Below are positions 22,281-33,170 of a DNA stretch of 64,000 nucleotides, piece by piece (within the stretch, counting starts at the first letter, position 1; every line of letters starts with the position of its first letter). Made by a program: the position numbers and the translations under genes. The notes below the pieces were generated by a model that saw only the letters and a program-made list of their open reading frames with translations, was not told the origin of the DNA and ran no database searches. The stretch is from Marchantia polymorpha subsp. ruderalis (lineage: Eukaryota > Streptophyta > Marchantiopsida > Marchantiales > Marchantiaceae), in the NCBI GenBank assembly GCA_037833965.1, contig AP031354.1:164001-228000 (forward strand), in the 5' to 3' direction.

Positions 22281-22408
22281 AAGTGAGCTCAGTTGCATTT
22301 TTTAGTTCATCCAGTGTGGTGATCTACATGTTCCTGAAAAGTGAGCTCAGTTGCATTTTTAAGTTCATCCAGTGTGGTGATCTATATGTTCCTGAAAAGT
22401 GAGCTCAG
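22281..22408. repeat. 58-bp tandem repeat, about 2.2 copies
   Basis: The unit starts AAGTGAGCTCAGTTGCATTT and continues through GTTCATCCAGTGTGGTGATC to ATGTTCCTGAA. A second copy follows directly with two or three changes, and a third partial copy begins GTGAGCTCAG at about 22399. Confidence 0.85.
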
Positions 22409-23084
22409 ATAGTTTTTTTTCCGTAAAGAAGTCTTCAAAACACTATATATGTCACTTTCTTATATGTTGATCCATACAGAACAAAGACGGATGACCAGAA
22501 GGATTAATCTGGAAGACCATGACCAGGAATAAGTAGTGAGTTCATCTCCTCCACTATTCACATGTACCCACCCGCATTTATCAACACTTCTGATTTCTCA
22601 TGGATGAGTTCTGCAACTAGACGAGGCAGGCTCTGGGTCCGCAAAGTGAAACTCGGGAACTGTGTGAAATGGATATGGTTTCGGAATGAGACGGTGCTGT
22701 TGAGCAGTCAAGGCGGTCCAAAATTAGGAAGGAAAGGGGCGAGCGAACGCTCGCTCTCTTGGACAACCCCCTAATCTCCAGATGGTTTAAGGGAGTCCTA
22801 AACATGTGGAACTGCGCAGTCACGCAGTTAGAGGTTCTGGTCCTGAACAGCCAATCAGTAACAATACTGCCCTGCACAGTGCGGTTAGTGAGAACCAGTT
22901 TGTCTGCACTCGCCCACTGAAGGTTTAGCGACTTCAGTTTAATGTGTAGTAGCAAAAAACCGGCAAATTAACAGCCCCGATTCATGGAGTTCGATGGCAG
23001 CTGACATGAACTCTGCTGAATCGGTCGGATTTGAACCACTGCAGTAGCTGGCGGGCGGATTTTCATTGCAATCCACTGAACTCC

Positions 23085-26000
23085 ATGGCTCAATTTCTTG
23101 CAGACCGTGCATTGAATTTGACTTCGTCAAACATCGTTCACCTTTCTCGCCTGGCCGAGAAATTCAACGCCATCAATTTGGCTGAAGGTATGTATGTAAG
23201 AGCGACTCTGGGTTTTGGGTTCCACGGTTGAATTTCTTTCTCTGGTTTCACGCCGCGACCTTGTCTGCGAGACTACATTTGAGCCGCTTCGACCTTCGCC
23301 CTGACATCTCAAGAATTTTCACATGACTGTTTCCATTGCAGTCTTCACAATCGAGTAACTTTTTGGGCCAGTTATATATTACTCTGTACATGACGATACT
23401 TACTCTGTTTCGAGCTGTTGTAACGCAGGTTTTCCAGACTTCCCAGCTCCTCCTGCGATTAAGAATGCAGCAATTGCAGCTATCAATGCCGACTTCAATC
23501 AGTACAGGTGAGATTCAGCACGTCTTCCCCATACGCCGAGTTGCATCGTTGTGGGCTGCAAGTGCATGTGCCACTTCGTTTGTCAGCTTGAACATAAACT
23601 TGAGGTCCGCTGCATCTGCTCTGTGATTATTGTGAATGGGTAGGCATGTGCAGGGTCTCTGCGACCAGGTGGCAGCGATGTTCGAGACGACGCAAGGTCT
23701 GAAAGTGAACCCCAAAACTCAAGTGACCATCTGTTGCGGCCAGTCAGAAGCCTTGGTGGCAGCTGTTCTAGCAGGTACATCCATGTAGATCATCAGTTGT
23801 TCTCATCCACTGAGAACGAAACCGAAAGACAGAACCGTTGTGCATGCACTAGAGGTTTTCTACGTCAGCCCCCGAGGGTGACACGTTTCGCTTATTCTAA
23901 ACTTGTTCACTGCAAATTGACTCACAGATAGTAAGCATGTAAAAGTCTTGGAGATTTAGGCGGTTCTTGTCACCTGCATTCACGAATTTCTTGCAGTTAT
24001 CAATGAGAGGGATGAAGTTGTACTGCTGGATCCTTCATACGAGACCTATGAAGCATCTGTCAAGTTGGCTGGAGCTAAGGCAGTGAGTTTACATGAACCA
24101 TGTAGGGCTGATCAGAATCATTCTGAGCATAATCTATTATGCAGATCATAATTTTCTGTAGGCACGTATATATCCGCATAGTCTCACGTTTTGTTACATG
24201 TGCAACGTTTGTAATGTGATGAGACCACATTGTATGATTGGTGATTGGAGCAGTCCTGTCTGTGGATATCTTGTTAGACTTCGTATGTGATGAGGCGCAC
24301 CATGAGCCACGCTGACCACTTGTCTGATATGTCAGCAGAAGCACGTCTCTTTGGATCCTCCGAACTGGAACTTGGATATACTACGACTAGAAAATGCCAT
24401 GGGCTCCCGTACAAAAGCTGTCATTGTGAACAGGTTCGTTTCATCCTACGCTTGGTCTTTGTATGTTTGTGAAATGCATGAAGGTAAAATATTATCTATC
24501 TTGTCCAGACCTACCCGTTGATTGCTTACTCGGGAAGTGTATCTGGATATCCGTCTCATGCCATATTCTGACTTTGTCCTGAAGAATTTCCAGCAGGAAG
24601 TAAAGATGAACGAACAACGTTAAACATAAGTATTGACTTCTCAACTATTCAGTCCTCATAATCCAACAGGAAAGGTCTTCAATGAAGAGGAGCTTGCAGA
24701 TATTGCCAAGCTTTGCTGCAGATTTGACTGTCTTGCAATCACGGACGAGGTAACTCATGCAATCTAAAAGAGTAATTTTATCGTTTGAGATCTTTTTGCA
24801 ATCAAGATCTCTGAGTCACTGGTCAAAAGCCGAAAAAAGTAATTTTGATCTTATGCATACAAGGGGTATCGACTCAGTCTAATACTGAGTCAATACCCCT
24901 TGTATGCATATTCCTTTTGAGCATAAAAGGTCGTCAATTGACTGCTGTCAAGAAGCAAATTTGAATGATTATTTACACTCAGACGAGTGTCACTTAAAGT
25001 TACTACCTTCTTTCACAAAGTGTTCAAATTCTACTGTATGAAAAGTAGAATTTGATAAGAGGGCTGTTGTTGCCATATAAGCAGGTATATGAGCACCTCG
25101 TGTACACAGGAACAAGACACAGGAGTCTAGCAACGTTTCCAGGCATGCAAGATCGCACAATCGTGACATCATCAATTTCAAAAACTTTCAGTGTCACAGG
25201 TCCTTTCCGCCTTTACCCTTTACCCTTACCCTTACCCACATAATCTTTCACGTACAGTACTTACTGAAAGTTAGATGAGAATCTCTTAGCTGACAAGTTT
25301 TTAGATCAAGTTTGCTACCTTTAACCTGTGAGTGACCAACATGAGTTACAATTCTGCTTACAATCTGCGCTGTTCTTTATCATATGCTGAGCCTTACATG
25401 GGAATGTTCACGTCTTAATTTCTTTAGTAGATCGGGCTCCGTATTGTACTTTCGTTCAAAGGGTTGCACACGTCTCGGTAGCATTGATTATGAAACAGAA
25501 TCTGGACAAAGCCATAGCAACTCAGTTCTAGATTCCGTGCTATGTCTGAAGTCTGGTGGTATCGAGTGCTATTTCTATTGTTTTGTTGAGCCTGTGCAAC
25601 GTAAAAGGGAAATATGAGAAATCTGACCTGCTAGACTAGCTCAAGATGCTATCTGCACGCAAAGAGTTGAACTTCAGGAGTTTGTAATACTTCCCTACTC
25701 TTTATTTGTGCAGGTTGGCGTATCGGCTGGGCAATCGCACCAGAAGCAATAAGTTCTGCCATCGGTAGTATTCATGAGAAGCTAGTGGATTCTGCCCCAG
25801 CCCCATTTCAGGAGGCAGCAGTTTCCGCCCTTTCCAGTGGCCCGGAATACTACCTAAATCTACGAGCAGTATGTGTGAACTGGATAATAAGTGCATAGCT
25901 TCTTTCATTCACTTCTGTACTGTGATCATTCTCCTTAGCAGAGCAGTGCCCAACGTTTGTACCTCACCTAGTGGTTGTCAGATTTATCTGTCAAGAGAAT

Positions 26001-26541
26001 TGCATCGCGTGGTATTTTACGGGTCCGTGAGTGTTGCCTGCATCTTTTAAAGTTTGACATGTTTGGCGCAGGCTTATCTAGACAGAAGAAACTTGGTGTG
26101 TGAAATGCTGGAAGAGGCTGGATTGAGTGTCCAGTACAAGCCTGAAGGATCATTTTTTGTGTTTGCTCGGCTACCCGAAACGTACCCTCTTAAAGACGTG
26201 AGAATCTGCATCTCGGGTCAATTTTATCGCCCTGGATTTTTTTTTCATCACATCTACGCGATTCGTATGGGTCTTGTGAATAGACCCTAAACTCAGGTTC
26301 TTACTTTGTCGTGCTCTGGCCTACGCAGGTTGACTACGTCGCCGAACTGATCAAAAGTGCAGGAGTGGTCATCGTTCCAGGCTGTGGTTTTTTCCACGCT
26401 GACAGTTCCAGCGTAGACAGCTACAAAGACCGTTATGTGAGGGTGGCTTTCTGCAAGAATACAGCTACGCTTCTTTCAGCCAGAGAAGCAATCAGGAGAC
26501 ACTGTAAAAAGTCAAAGGGCAGCGAGCCAGCCATCATGTGA
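23085..26541 (+). CDS. Class I PLP aminotransferase, kynurenine/methionine aminotransferase type (ten exons, 399 aa)
   Basis: Fold-type I aminotransferase that moves an amino group from an aromatic or sulfur amino acid to a 2-oxo acid. Exons: 23085-23187, 23429-23507, 23644-23774, 23997-24082, 24339-24433, 24653-24749, 25085-25199, 25714-25868, 26072-26197, 26329-26541; all phases join and the total is 1200 bases. Motifs: INLAEGFPDFPAPP near the start, NSPHNPTGK (about 164-172), AITDEVY with the PLP-ring Asp (D196), SSISKTFSVTGWRIGW with the Schiff-base lysine (K230), and YVRVAFCKN near the end, which carries the substrate-carboxylate Arg. The ATG is the first after an in-frame stop (23007). 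No targeting peptide is seen, so it is probably cytosolic. Closest families from memory are Arabidopsis At1g77670-like KATs. The exact substrate is not known. Exon 3 uses TAG rather than the nearby CAG acceptor to keep the frame. Confidence 0.93.
24853..24909. repeat. 26-bp inverted repeat inside an aminotransferase intron
   Basis: The left stem 24853-24878 begins ATGCATACAAGGGGTAT. The loop is CTAAT, and the right stem 24884-24909 is complementary with one mismatch. It sits in intron 6. A second hairpin lies in the same intron at 25025-25054: stem CAAATTCTACT, 8-base loop, exact complement. Confidence 0.88.
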
Positions 26542-28534
26542 GTAACAATTAAGTTTTCCCTTCCTGAACCATATGTCACTCAGATTGACACAAAGGGATG
26601 TCTGTCGACCGAAGAAAAATTGCCCCTACTTCTATTCGGCTAGTGGATGCCACAAAGTGGTAAGAGAACGCACAAGTAAGTCGTTGTGCTTGAAAGACAG
26701 CCCCAAACTGGTGATATCAGTTTCTGAAATTTGAGGTCGAGTTCAACAGTTATTCCACAATTGGATATGTGACTGTATTGGAGTTGTGGATGAGTGAGTG
26801 AGGTCATTTGGAGGAGCCACTGTAGTCAACTGAGAACCGGGTGTCCTCCTCGTCACCGGAAGAATGGCAGAAGCCAGGGTCAGTGGAGATGCTTCTTAGA
26901 ATTGTCCCAACGTGTGGAAATGGTGAAGATGTTGCTCAGTCCTGGTGTGCAGGCTGACGGCAAGCTATGGTGCTACTGAAGGGTCAACGGTCTGGTGCAT
27001 CTCCTGCACCAAGTCCGGACTGCCGAATGAATTCGTGTCAGCCGTATGACACTTGACGCTGGATGCTGTAATGACTGTCGAGCTTCCCGATATTTTTGCC
27101 CATCCACCTGTTTTTTAACACAGATGTCGCGTGTTTTCGTGGTTACATGAGTGGGTTGCAGCGATCATCGAATCATACCTACCCGTTGATTCAACTGAGG
27201 CTCTCGCAACTGAGGCTCTCGAATCCTTTAGTATGTGCATTTCGTAGCCTGAGATCAGAGTAACCGGAGAAACGGACTCGCTACGAATAAAGCAGAAGAA
27301 AAAGAGGAAAGCACTGAACGTAGTCCACTGCAGACCCAACTGACGAGCTAAGCATCTACATGAACACAATCTGTATCACCGATTAGGTACGTTGTGGATC
27401 TGCAACAGACCACCGAGAAGAACATCCCCTGCTGCAATTCCTTACGCGTGTGGCTCCTACTGGTGCTATGGAGTCAAGGGCTGCAATTCATCGCAACCAC
27501 TGAAGTACACCGGCTGAGTGATGTCCTACAGAACACTCCTCATTCCCATCGGAAGGTAGTAGGGAGTGTACTCTGTTGACCGAGTGATAGAGTGACGGAG
27601 TAATAATTTTACGTCAAGTTTGGAAGCATGCCTCAGATTTAAAAACAAGTTACCCTGAGGGAGGACCTGGCCCTTAACTTCCATGATTTTAGTAATGTCA
27701 ATATTTTGTGTCGACATACTTGGATGTCGGTTTGTCGGAGTTTGACGTTTCGGAAGATTCATAACTCAAGTTGAAAAAGTCACAAGAGCTTATTTACCTG
27801 ATTATATTCTATTAAGAGCAAAGTTCAAGAAATACCTGATTTTCAGATTCAGTTAAAGAGTGAAAACTGTGTACAAAAGGTGTATGTTAGTAGTTATCGA
27901 GTTCGAACAAAATGCGGCACAGACGAAGTGGGGCTACGGGTGAAATGGATAAGGTACATAATTATTCCAAAAGCCCCACCACGTGTCACCTATTAATGTA
28001 CAAAAGAATTTTTTTCGTTTACCGTTCTTTCACTTGACGAGAATGTCAAGTCGTCAGTGGATGATATCTTACAACCGGACATGATATGTTAAAATCTTTA
28101 AAGGATATTCCACTTTATTGGTTTCTATACATATGTACTATTTTTTTTATGATACAAATTTAACTCAGGAATAACTGAACCAATGAATCTCTCTCGTCTC
28201 TAACATTATTTACTAGGTGTACCACCATGTGCAACAATTCAAAAGACAAGGAAGATTCTTGAGCCTGTTTGAGGCTATATTGTTTTTCAGACATTATCAT
28301 TCCATCATTCTAAATTGCACAAAAACTTACTTGATATGGTATTTGCTTGATGTACCCCAACGAAACCTAAATTGCTTGATGAGATTCATAAGTTTTATTC
28401 TTTGCGATGGAAATTCATTGACAGCACACCATCGCGAAATTCTAAAATATATTCCTGTACACATATGATGCAAGTTTTAGTGGATCTTTGTGATCGCAAG
28501 TTGCAGAACGATGAACATTGTCACAAGTACACAA
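26542..28534. other. Aminotransferase 3' UTR and unassigned spacer
   Basis: The first few hundred bases are likely the 3' UTR. No protein with family features is visible further on. Open frames at 26794, 27115, 27526 and 28217 are short and featureless. The frame at 28372-28614 (starting LDEIHKFYSLRWKFIDS) has protein-like composition but ends inside the tandem duplication that follows. Confidence 0.4.
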
Positions 28535-28834
28535 AGGTTTTGGGTTTTGAGTTGTCAAAACTTCAAGATCGGATGGGTCCACCGTCACTAATGTTCTACT
28601 GCGAGTTCTTGTAATTGCTTTCAATCCGGGTTAGGAAAAGCAATGCGGCTCTTTGTTGAAAAATGACTTCTCCCCACAGAGGTTTTGGGTTTTGAGCTGT
28701 CAAAAATTCAAGATCGGATGGGACCTTTCGGAAGGCAGTTGAATACACCGGCACCAATGTTCTACTGTTGTAACTGCTTTCAATCCGGGTTAGGAAAAGC
28801 ATTGCGGCTCTTTGTTGAAAAATGACTTCTCCCC
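28535..28834. repeat. 145-bp tandem duplication
   Basis: Copies at 28535-28679 and 28680-28834 share AGGTTTTGGGTTTTGAG, TCAAGATCGGATGGG and TGCTTTCAATCCGGGTTAGG, through to GACTTCTCCCC. In the middle they differ by small indels. This is a recent local duplication in non-coding DNA. Confidence 0.85.
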
Positions 28835-30274
28835 GCATGCACTTCACGGAACAATATACGCAACTTACTTGACTTGGGCCAAGAGTTTTAGAAAAAAAAG
28901 TAAGAAGTAACGCCCATACGTTATACCTGTAAAATCATTTTGGGGCTTGAGAAATTGGGCTCTTGCACGATGAAGATTGGGAGCCATGGGAAATATGACT
29001 AACTTAAATACGGGAAGAATTAATTCTTTTCATTGAAGTGAAAACAAATCAGTTGCAAGAACATTACGGACGGTGATCCATCCGAGGGGTCTCATCGGAT
29101 AAAATGGAACGTATTGGATCCCATCAAACAGTCAGCGTTCTGATGGTATACCATCAAGCAAATTTCTCCATAGCATTGTAGTATAGCTTTCATTCAATTG
29201 AAATGAATTTTATGGGATTTGAAAAGGAGATACATAATAAACAACCTCTGATCTGTAGCATTATCTTGGTGATGACTACGGCTTCATTATTCCTCATGGG
29301 GTATTCCAAAGGAATGTGTGAAAGTTAGAATGATCAATTTGATTTGTTTGTATACTTCAAACTAAGATCTCAAGTTATTCAAAAATATTTCTGGAGTATT
29401 TTTTCTTCCATAGTAATATTTATGACATTATATTACACCTTGATCAACAAACATATCCATGTGTAAATATTGGATTGTAAGAATGCTCACATCAATCATA
29501 ATCTATTTTGAGTTTTTCTGCTTTGTTTTCATATTTATAATATATTTCATTCTATACATTGTATGACAAGGTTAAAATAATTATTACACATCATTTAATT
29601 AGTTGGCATCACCTCATGGTTTTTTTAACATGATTTTTTTTAGTGTACTTGCTCTGTAAATTTATATCTATCCTAGAATAATAATGATGTCAAAAAAAAA
29701 ACTGAGAAAAGGATTTAGTTATTTAAAATATGAAATTTGGCTACATTTGCAAGAGTGTTTTAGTATACATTACCTTAATCAATGAAGTTAAGATTCATCA
29801 CATACTATTTTTGATATTGCTCCGTTGCCATGATGAAAAAATCTTGATCAGCCAATTTCATGAATGAAAAGGATTTTATAAGCTGATTAGCTTGATTAGC
29901 TTGATAAGCTGATTTTTTTGAACTGTAAATAAATGTGTATTAAATTCTAAATGATTATGCTTATGTCTAGATGATAAATAATGATTTATAATTTCTCTAG
30001 CAATTCTTGAATATTAATTTAAAAGCAAAAATGAATAAGTTTATTTTCAATATTTGTGCACATAAATATTGCCTAACAACATGCAATAATGTTTAATAAA
30101 AAGTGATTCTTAACATTATCACAAAACTTCCTTTCAAAATATACACAACAAACTTGAATATTTCATTCATCATAAAAAATATAACACAATTTAGATTCAT
30201 TTAAAAAATATAGATAAAATTACTTCATATGTTTTAGTCAAAGCCAAATCTTCTTTATGTCTAAACTGAAAGTC
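28835..30274. other. AT-rich spacer
   Basis: No gene seen. A small tandem run of GATTAGCTT / GATAAGCT units lies at about 29879-29913. The rest is AT-rich with short homopolymer runs. Confidence 0.45.
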
Positions 30275-31915
30275 CCAACCATCCAGATCAATCAGCACGC
30301 ACGACAGTGACAACACTGAAATAACGTGATTCATCTTCCATAGGCTACGTCCATGGGCAAGAGTAAAAACTTCACTGAAGCATAGATTTATACACGGCCT
30401 TCAAAGCCAAGATCTACTCTTTGATGTTCGCTCTCTAAGCGCAATCCTGAACTGTACGTAGTGAATGATTCTTCTCTCTTATATACAAGAAGAGATAAGA
30501 TGCACATCTTAGCTAAACTAACCACAATTGACTTTCCTAACCATGGTTATTACTAACTAGAGTTAATCCAAGATAGAATTAAACTAACAAACTCCCTCTT
30601 GACTCAACTCTTGAAGAAGTAACTAATGTAATCCACATGTATCCATGCGGAAAGTTCTAGAAAGTAAAGCTAAATCACACTTTTCCTTTATAGCTAAGAG
30701 TTGAACTAAGCCGTAGCCGGAAAAAATTGGATGAAGAATACTTGTACAAAAGTTACTAGATTAACCATTCCTATGCAAAATTTGCAACTTTGCACAATGC
30801 TTGGAAAAACTTTCTAATGAAATCACTTTGGTCATGCGTCGGAAGGGTTGAATTTACCATGAATTTTGATGAGCTTAAGTGCACTATTTGACATTGCTTG
30901 TCTGATATTGGATATCAATGTGCGATACCCTACCATCCATCAGATTGTTTGATGCTAGATGAAGTGTCACTTTGGCTGTCATAGTAAAGATTCACATCAT
31001 TGTGTGGTAGCCCATCTCACTTACCAACTTGTTCAACCAAATTGCCTCCTCCACTATTTCCAATGTTGCAATGTATTCAGCTTTGCATTAAAAAATGCAT
31101 TTTTTTAAGTGTAGATCTCCAACTTATGCATCCACCAACAAGGATGAAAGCATACTCAATTGTTGATCCTCGCTTATCCAGATCTCCTTCATAATCAGCA
31201 TCAACATACTCCAAGAGCGAACTTGCATTGTTTGATTGTGCATCAAACAATAATTCAATATCAAGAGAATCCTTGATATACCTCATTATTCACTTCACAA
31301 CTTTCCAATGCCCTTGTCCAAGATTTGACATGTGCCTACCCATCTTTCCAACTGCATATGCTATATCATATCTAGTGAGTAGCATTAGATACATAATGCT
31401 GCCAAGTGCACTTTCATAAGGAATAGAAGACATCAATCACTTTGCAGTTACATCAATTGGACATAAAGCTGCTGAAAGCTTAAAATGTGCACCTAATGGA
31501 GTAATTACAACTTTAGCATTTGACATGTTAAACCTAGCAAGTGCTTTCTTTGAATACTGCGTCTATGTCAACCATAGTTTGCTTGATGATTCTATCCTAT
31601 TGATCTTCATGCCTAAAATACGCTTAAAAGTACCTAGATCTTTCATATTAAACTCAAAACAAAGCAAGATTTTGAGTTTAATAATCTCATACCTATACTT
31701 AGCAACAATCAGCATGTCAACTACATATAGCACGAATAATATGAAGCCAAAACTTGTGTAATTAACACGCTTCACGCTTCATTAACACACAATGATCATA
31801 TGCACTTTGTATGAAGCCCTGCGTATGCATGAACTCATCAAAATGTTTGTTAAGTTGTCGGGAACTTTGTTTAAGTCCATACAAGGATTTAAGCAATCGA
31901 CAAACCAAACATTTT
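30275..31915 (-). mobile_element. Ty1/copia LTR retrotransposon fossil, 3' part (RT/RNase H and 3' LTR)
   Basis: Broken copia remnant on the minus strand. Reverse-transcriptase text (NPCMDLNK, YVVDMLIVAK, FNMKDLGTFKRILGMKI) at about 31560-31910 is followed by RNase H text (DADYEGDLDKR, GGCISWRSTL) at about 31080-31190. A probable 3' LTR lies at about 30275-30725. The LTR call rests on its position after RNase H and on a second related block at 39948-40310. The 5' half of the element is absent: the copia text stops at about 31915, where the coiled-coil repeat family begins. It carries several breaks and is clearly old. Confidence 0.8.
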
Positions 31916-33170
31916 GTTTGAGTGAACGCATTGTTCCGTTGCTGAAGTATATGGACATAAAGATGGTAAAGTACTCGATGCCAACGTCTTTGGCGGATTT
32001 TTATGTAGAGTTGATGCGCAGAAGGACAAAGTCAAAGGAGGCAACAATCGTTGGGATGACAAAACAAATCGAAAACTTGACTTTCGAATGTGCGACCATG
32101 ATAGATACCTTGCAGGAGCAAGAAGAGCAACTTCAAGCGAAGGAGTTGGAGTGCAAAGATCTTCGGCGAGAGTTAATGGCCAAAAAGACCCTTCGTACAC
32201 TGAAGAAACATGATTGCAAAGGGTGAAGTCTGCGCAATTCAGAAGATAAAGGAGGAACCTCAAAACGGATTGGAGTAGTCTTGGGAAGGAGTAGCGAAGG
32301 AGTTGACGAAGCCTCTGGCGACACATGAGCGGTTGATGGTTGTAGAAGTAGCCCTTTGAGAGGAATGATTATCTCTCTGTAATGCTACCAGGTCTTCGGA
32401 GTTGGAGCGCAAGAGAGTGTTGGATGCAGATTGCAGAAGTTTGCAATCTCAATTGTCGGCAGTTGAGAGTCAGTTGGTAGTTGTTCATGCGAAATTGATG
32501 GAGACAGAAGTGATCATTTGATGTGTGGAGTAGGAGACAATTGTTGGCTTGAGAGCTAGAGTAGAATGTTGTCTTCGAGGTTATGTGGATTACGAGATCC
32601 AAATCACGAAGTGGTTGAAGTTAGATTCGTTAGAGCGTAGATTGAGAGTGTTGAAAGCCGGTAGGATAGTAGGATACAGATAGTCAGGTAGAATAGTTAG
32701 TTTTTTCATTTCTAACTCGGAAGAGACTAGGGAGAACTTAGAGTTAGAGCTCACTCTAGTTTTGAGTATGATAGGAGTAGTTAGGTGCACTGTGGATGTG
32801 ACAAATGTTGCGTCCGTGGCCGTCACATCTAATGGAGTCTCGTAGCCAGTGGGTGGTGCCTCCGGGTGTTTATTGTGAATATATTAGATCAAGGCTCTGC
32901 CTTTGGGGAACTTTTCCATGAGAGTATATACTTTCATGGAAAAGTCCCCCAAAGGCATTCTACCTTTAGTCTACATTGCTCTGCACGTCGTGAGTTATGC
33001 GTTTTGTCACAATGCAAGAGTTGTTTTGGTTTATTGAAGATAGCGCATCTGAACTGGAGTAGACATCCTAGGTGTTTTGAGTGATGCATAATGTAGCTCA
33101 AGATTTAAGCAAACTCGTAGAGTGCGTGCTCGGTGTAGCAACCTGAGCGTGTATCTTTGAAAAGTTTTTC
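31915..33170 (+). repeat. Repetitive coiled-coil ORF family, copy A
   Basis: The + strand text starts ERIVPLLKYMDIKMVKYS, then DFYVELMRRRTKSKEA, then ECATMIDTLQEQEEQLQAKE and LECKDLRREL. It is a heptad-rich coiled coil followed by a long non-coding tail with landmark phrases (ATCAAGGCTCTGCC, CTCTGCACGTCGTGAG, AAGCAAACTCGTAGA) shared with copy B. The same protein pattern is in copy C on the other strand. I recall many predicted Marchantia proteins of this kind. Whether it is a host gene family or the cargo ORF of a mobile element cannot be told here. This copy is degraded. Confidence 0.65.
32898..32957. repeat. 24-bp inverted repeat in the tail of copy A
   Basis: Stems are 32898-32921 (starting TGCCTTTGGGGAACTTTTCC) and 32934-32957, with one mismatch and a 12-base loop. 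The matching part of copy B (about 37110-37145) has only the first arm. Confidence 0.85.

Larger units (their letters stand above)
21178..23084. other. Intergenic region with promoters of two divergent genes
   Basis: GC-rich up to 21560, probably the promoter/leader of the 94-aa gene on the minus strand. It then becomes AT-rich, with a perfect hairpin (22003-22042) and a 58-bp tandem repeat (22281-22408). Bases from about 22560 to 23084 are likely promoter and leader of the aminotransferase. Open frames here show no family features. Confidence 0.4.

Noticed and set aside
23026-23041. tRNA T-arm-like GGTTCAAATCCGACC (minus strand)
   Set aside because: No D-arm, anticodon arm or acceptor pairing at the right distances; it lies in the aminotransferase leader.
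25210-25241. Telomere-like CCCTTTACCCTTACCC run in an intron
   Set aside because: The unit is CCCTTA or CCCTTTA, not the plant telomere CCCTAAA, and it is very short.
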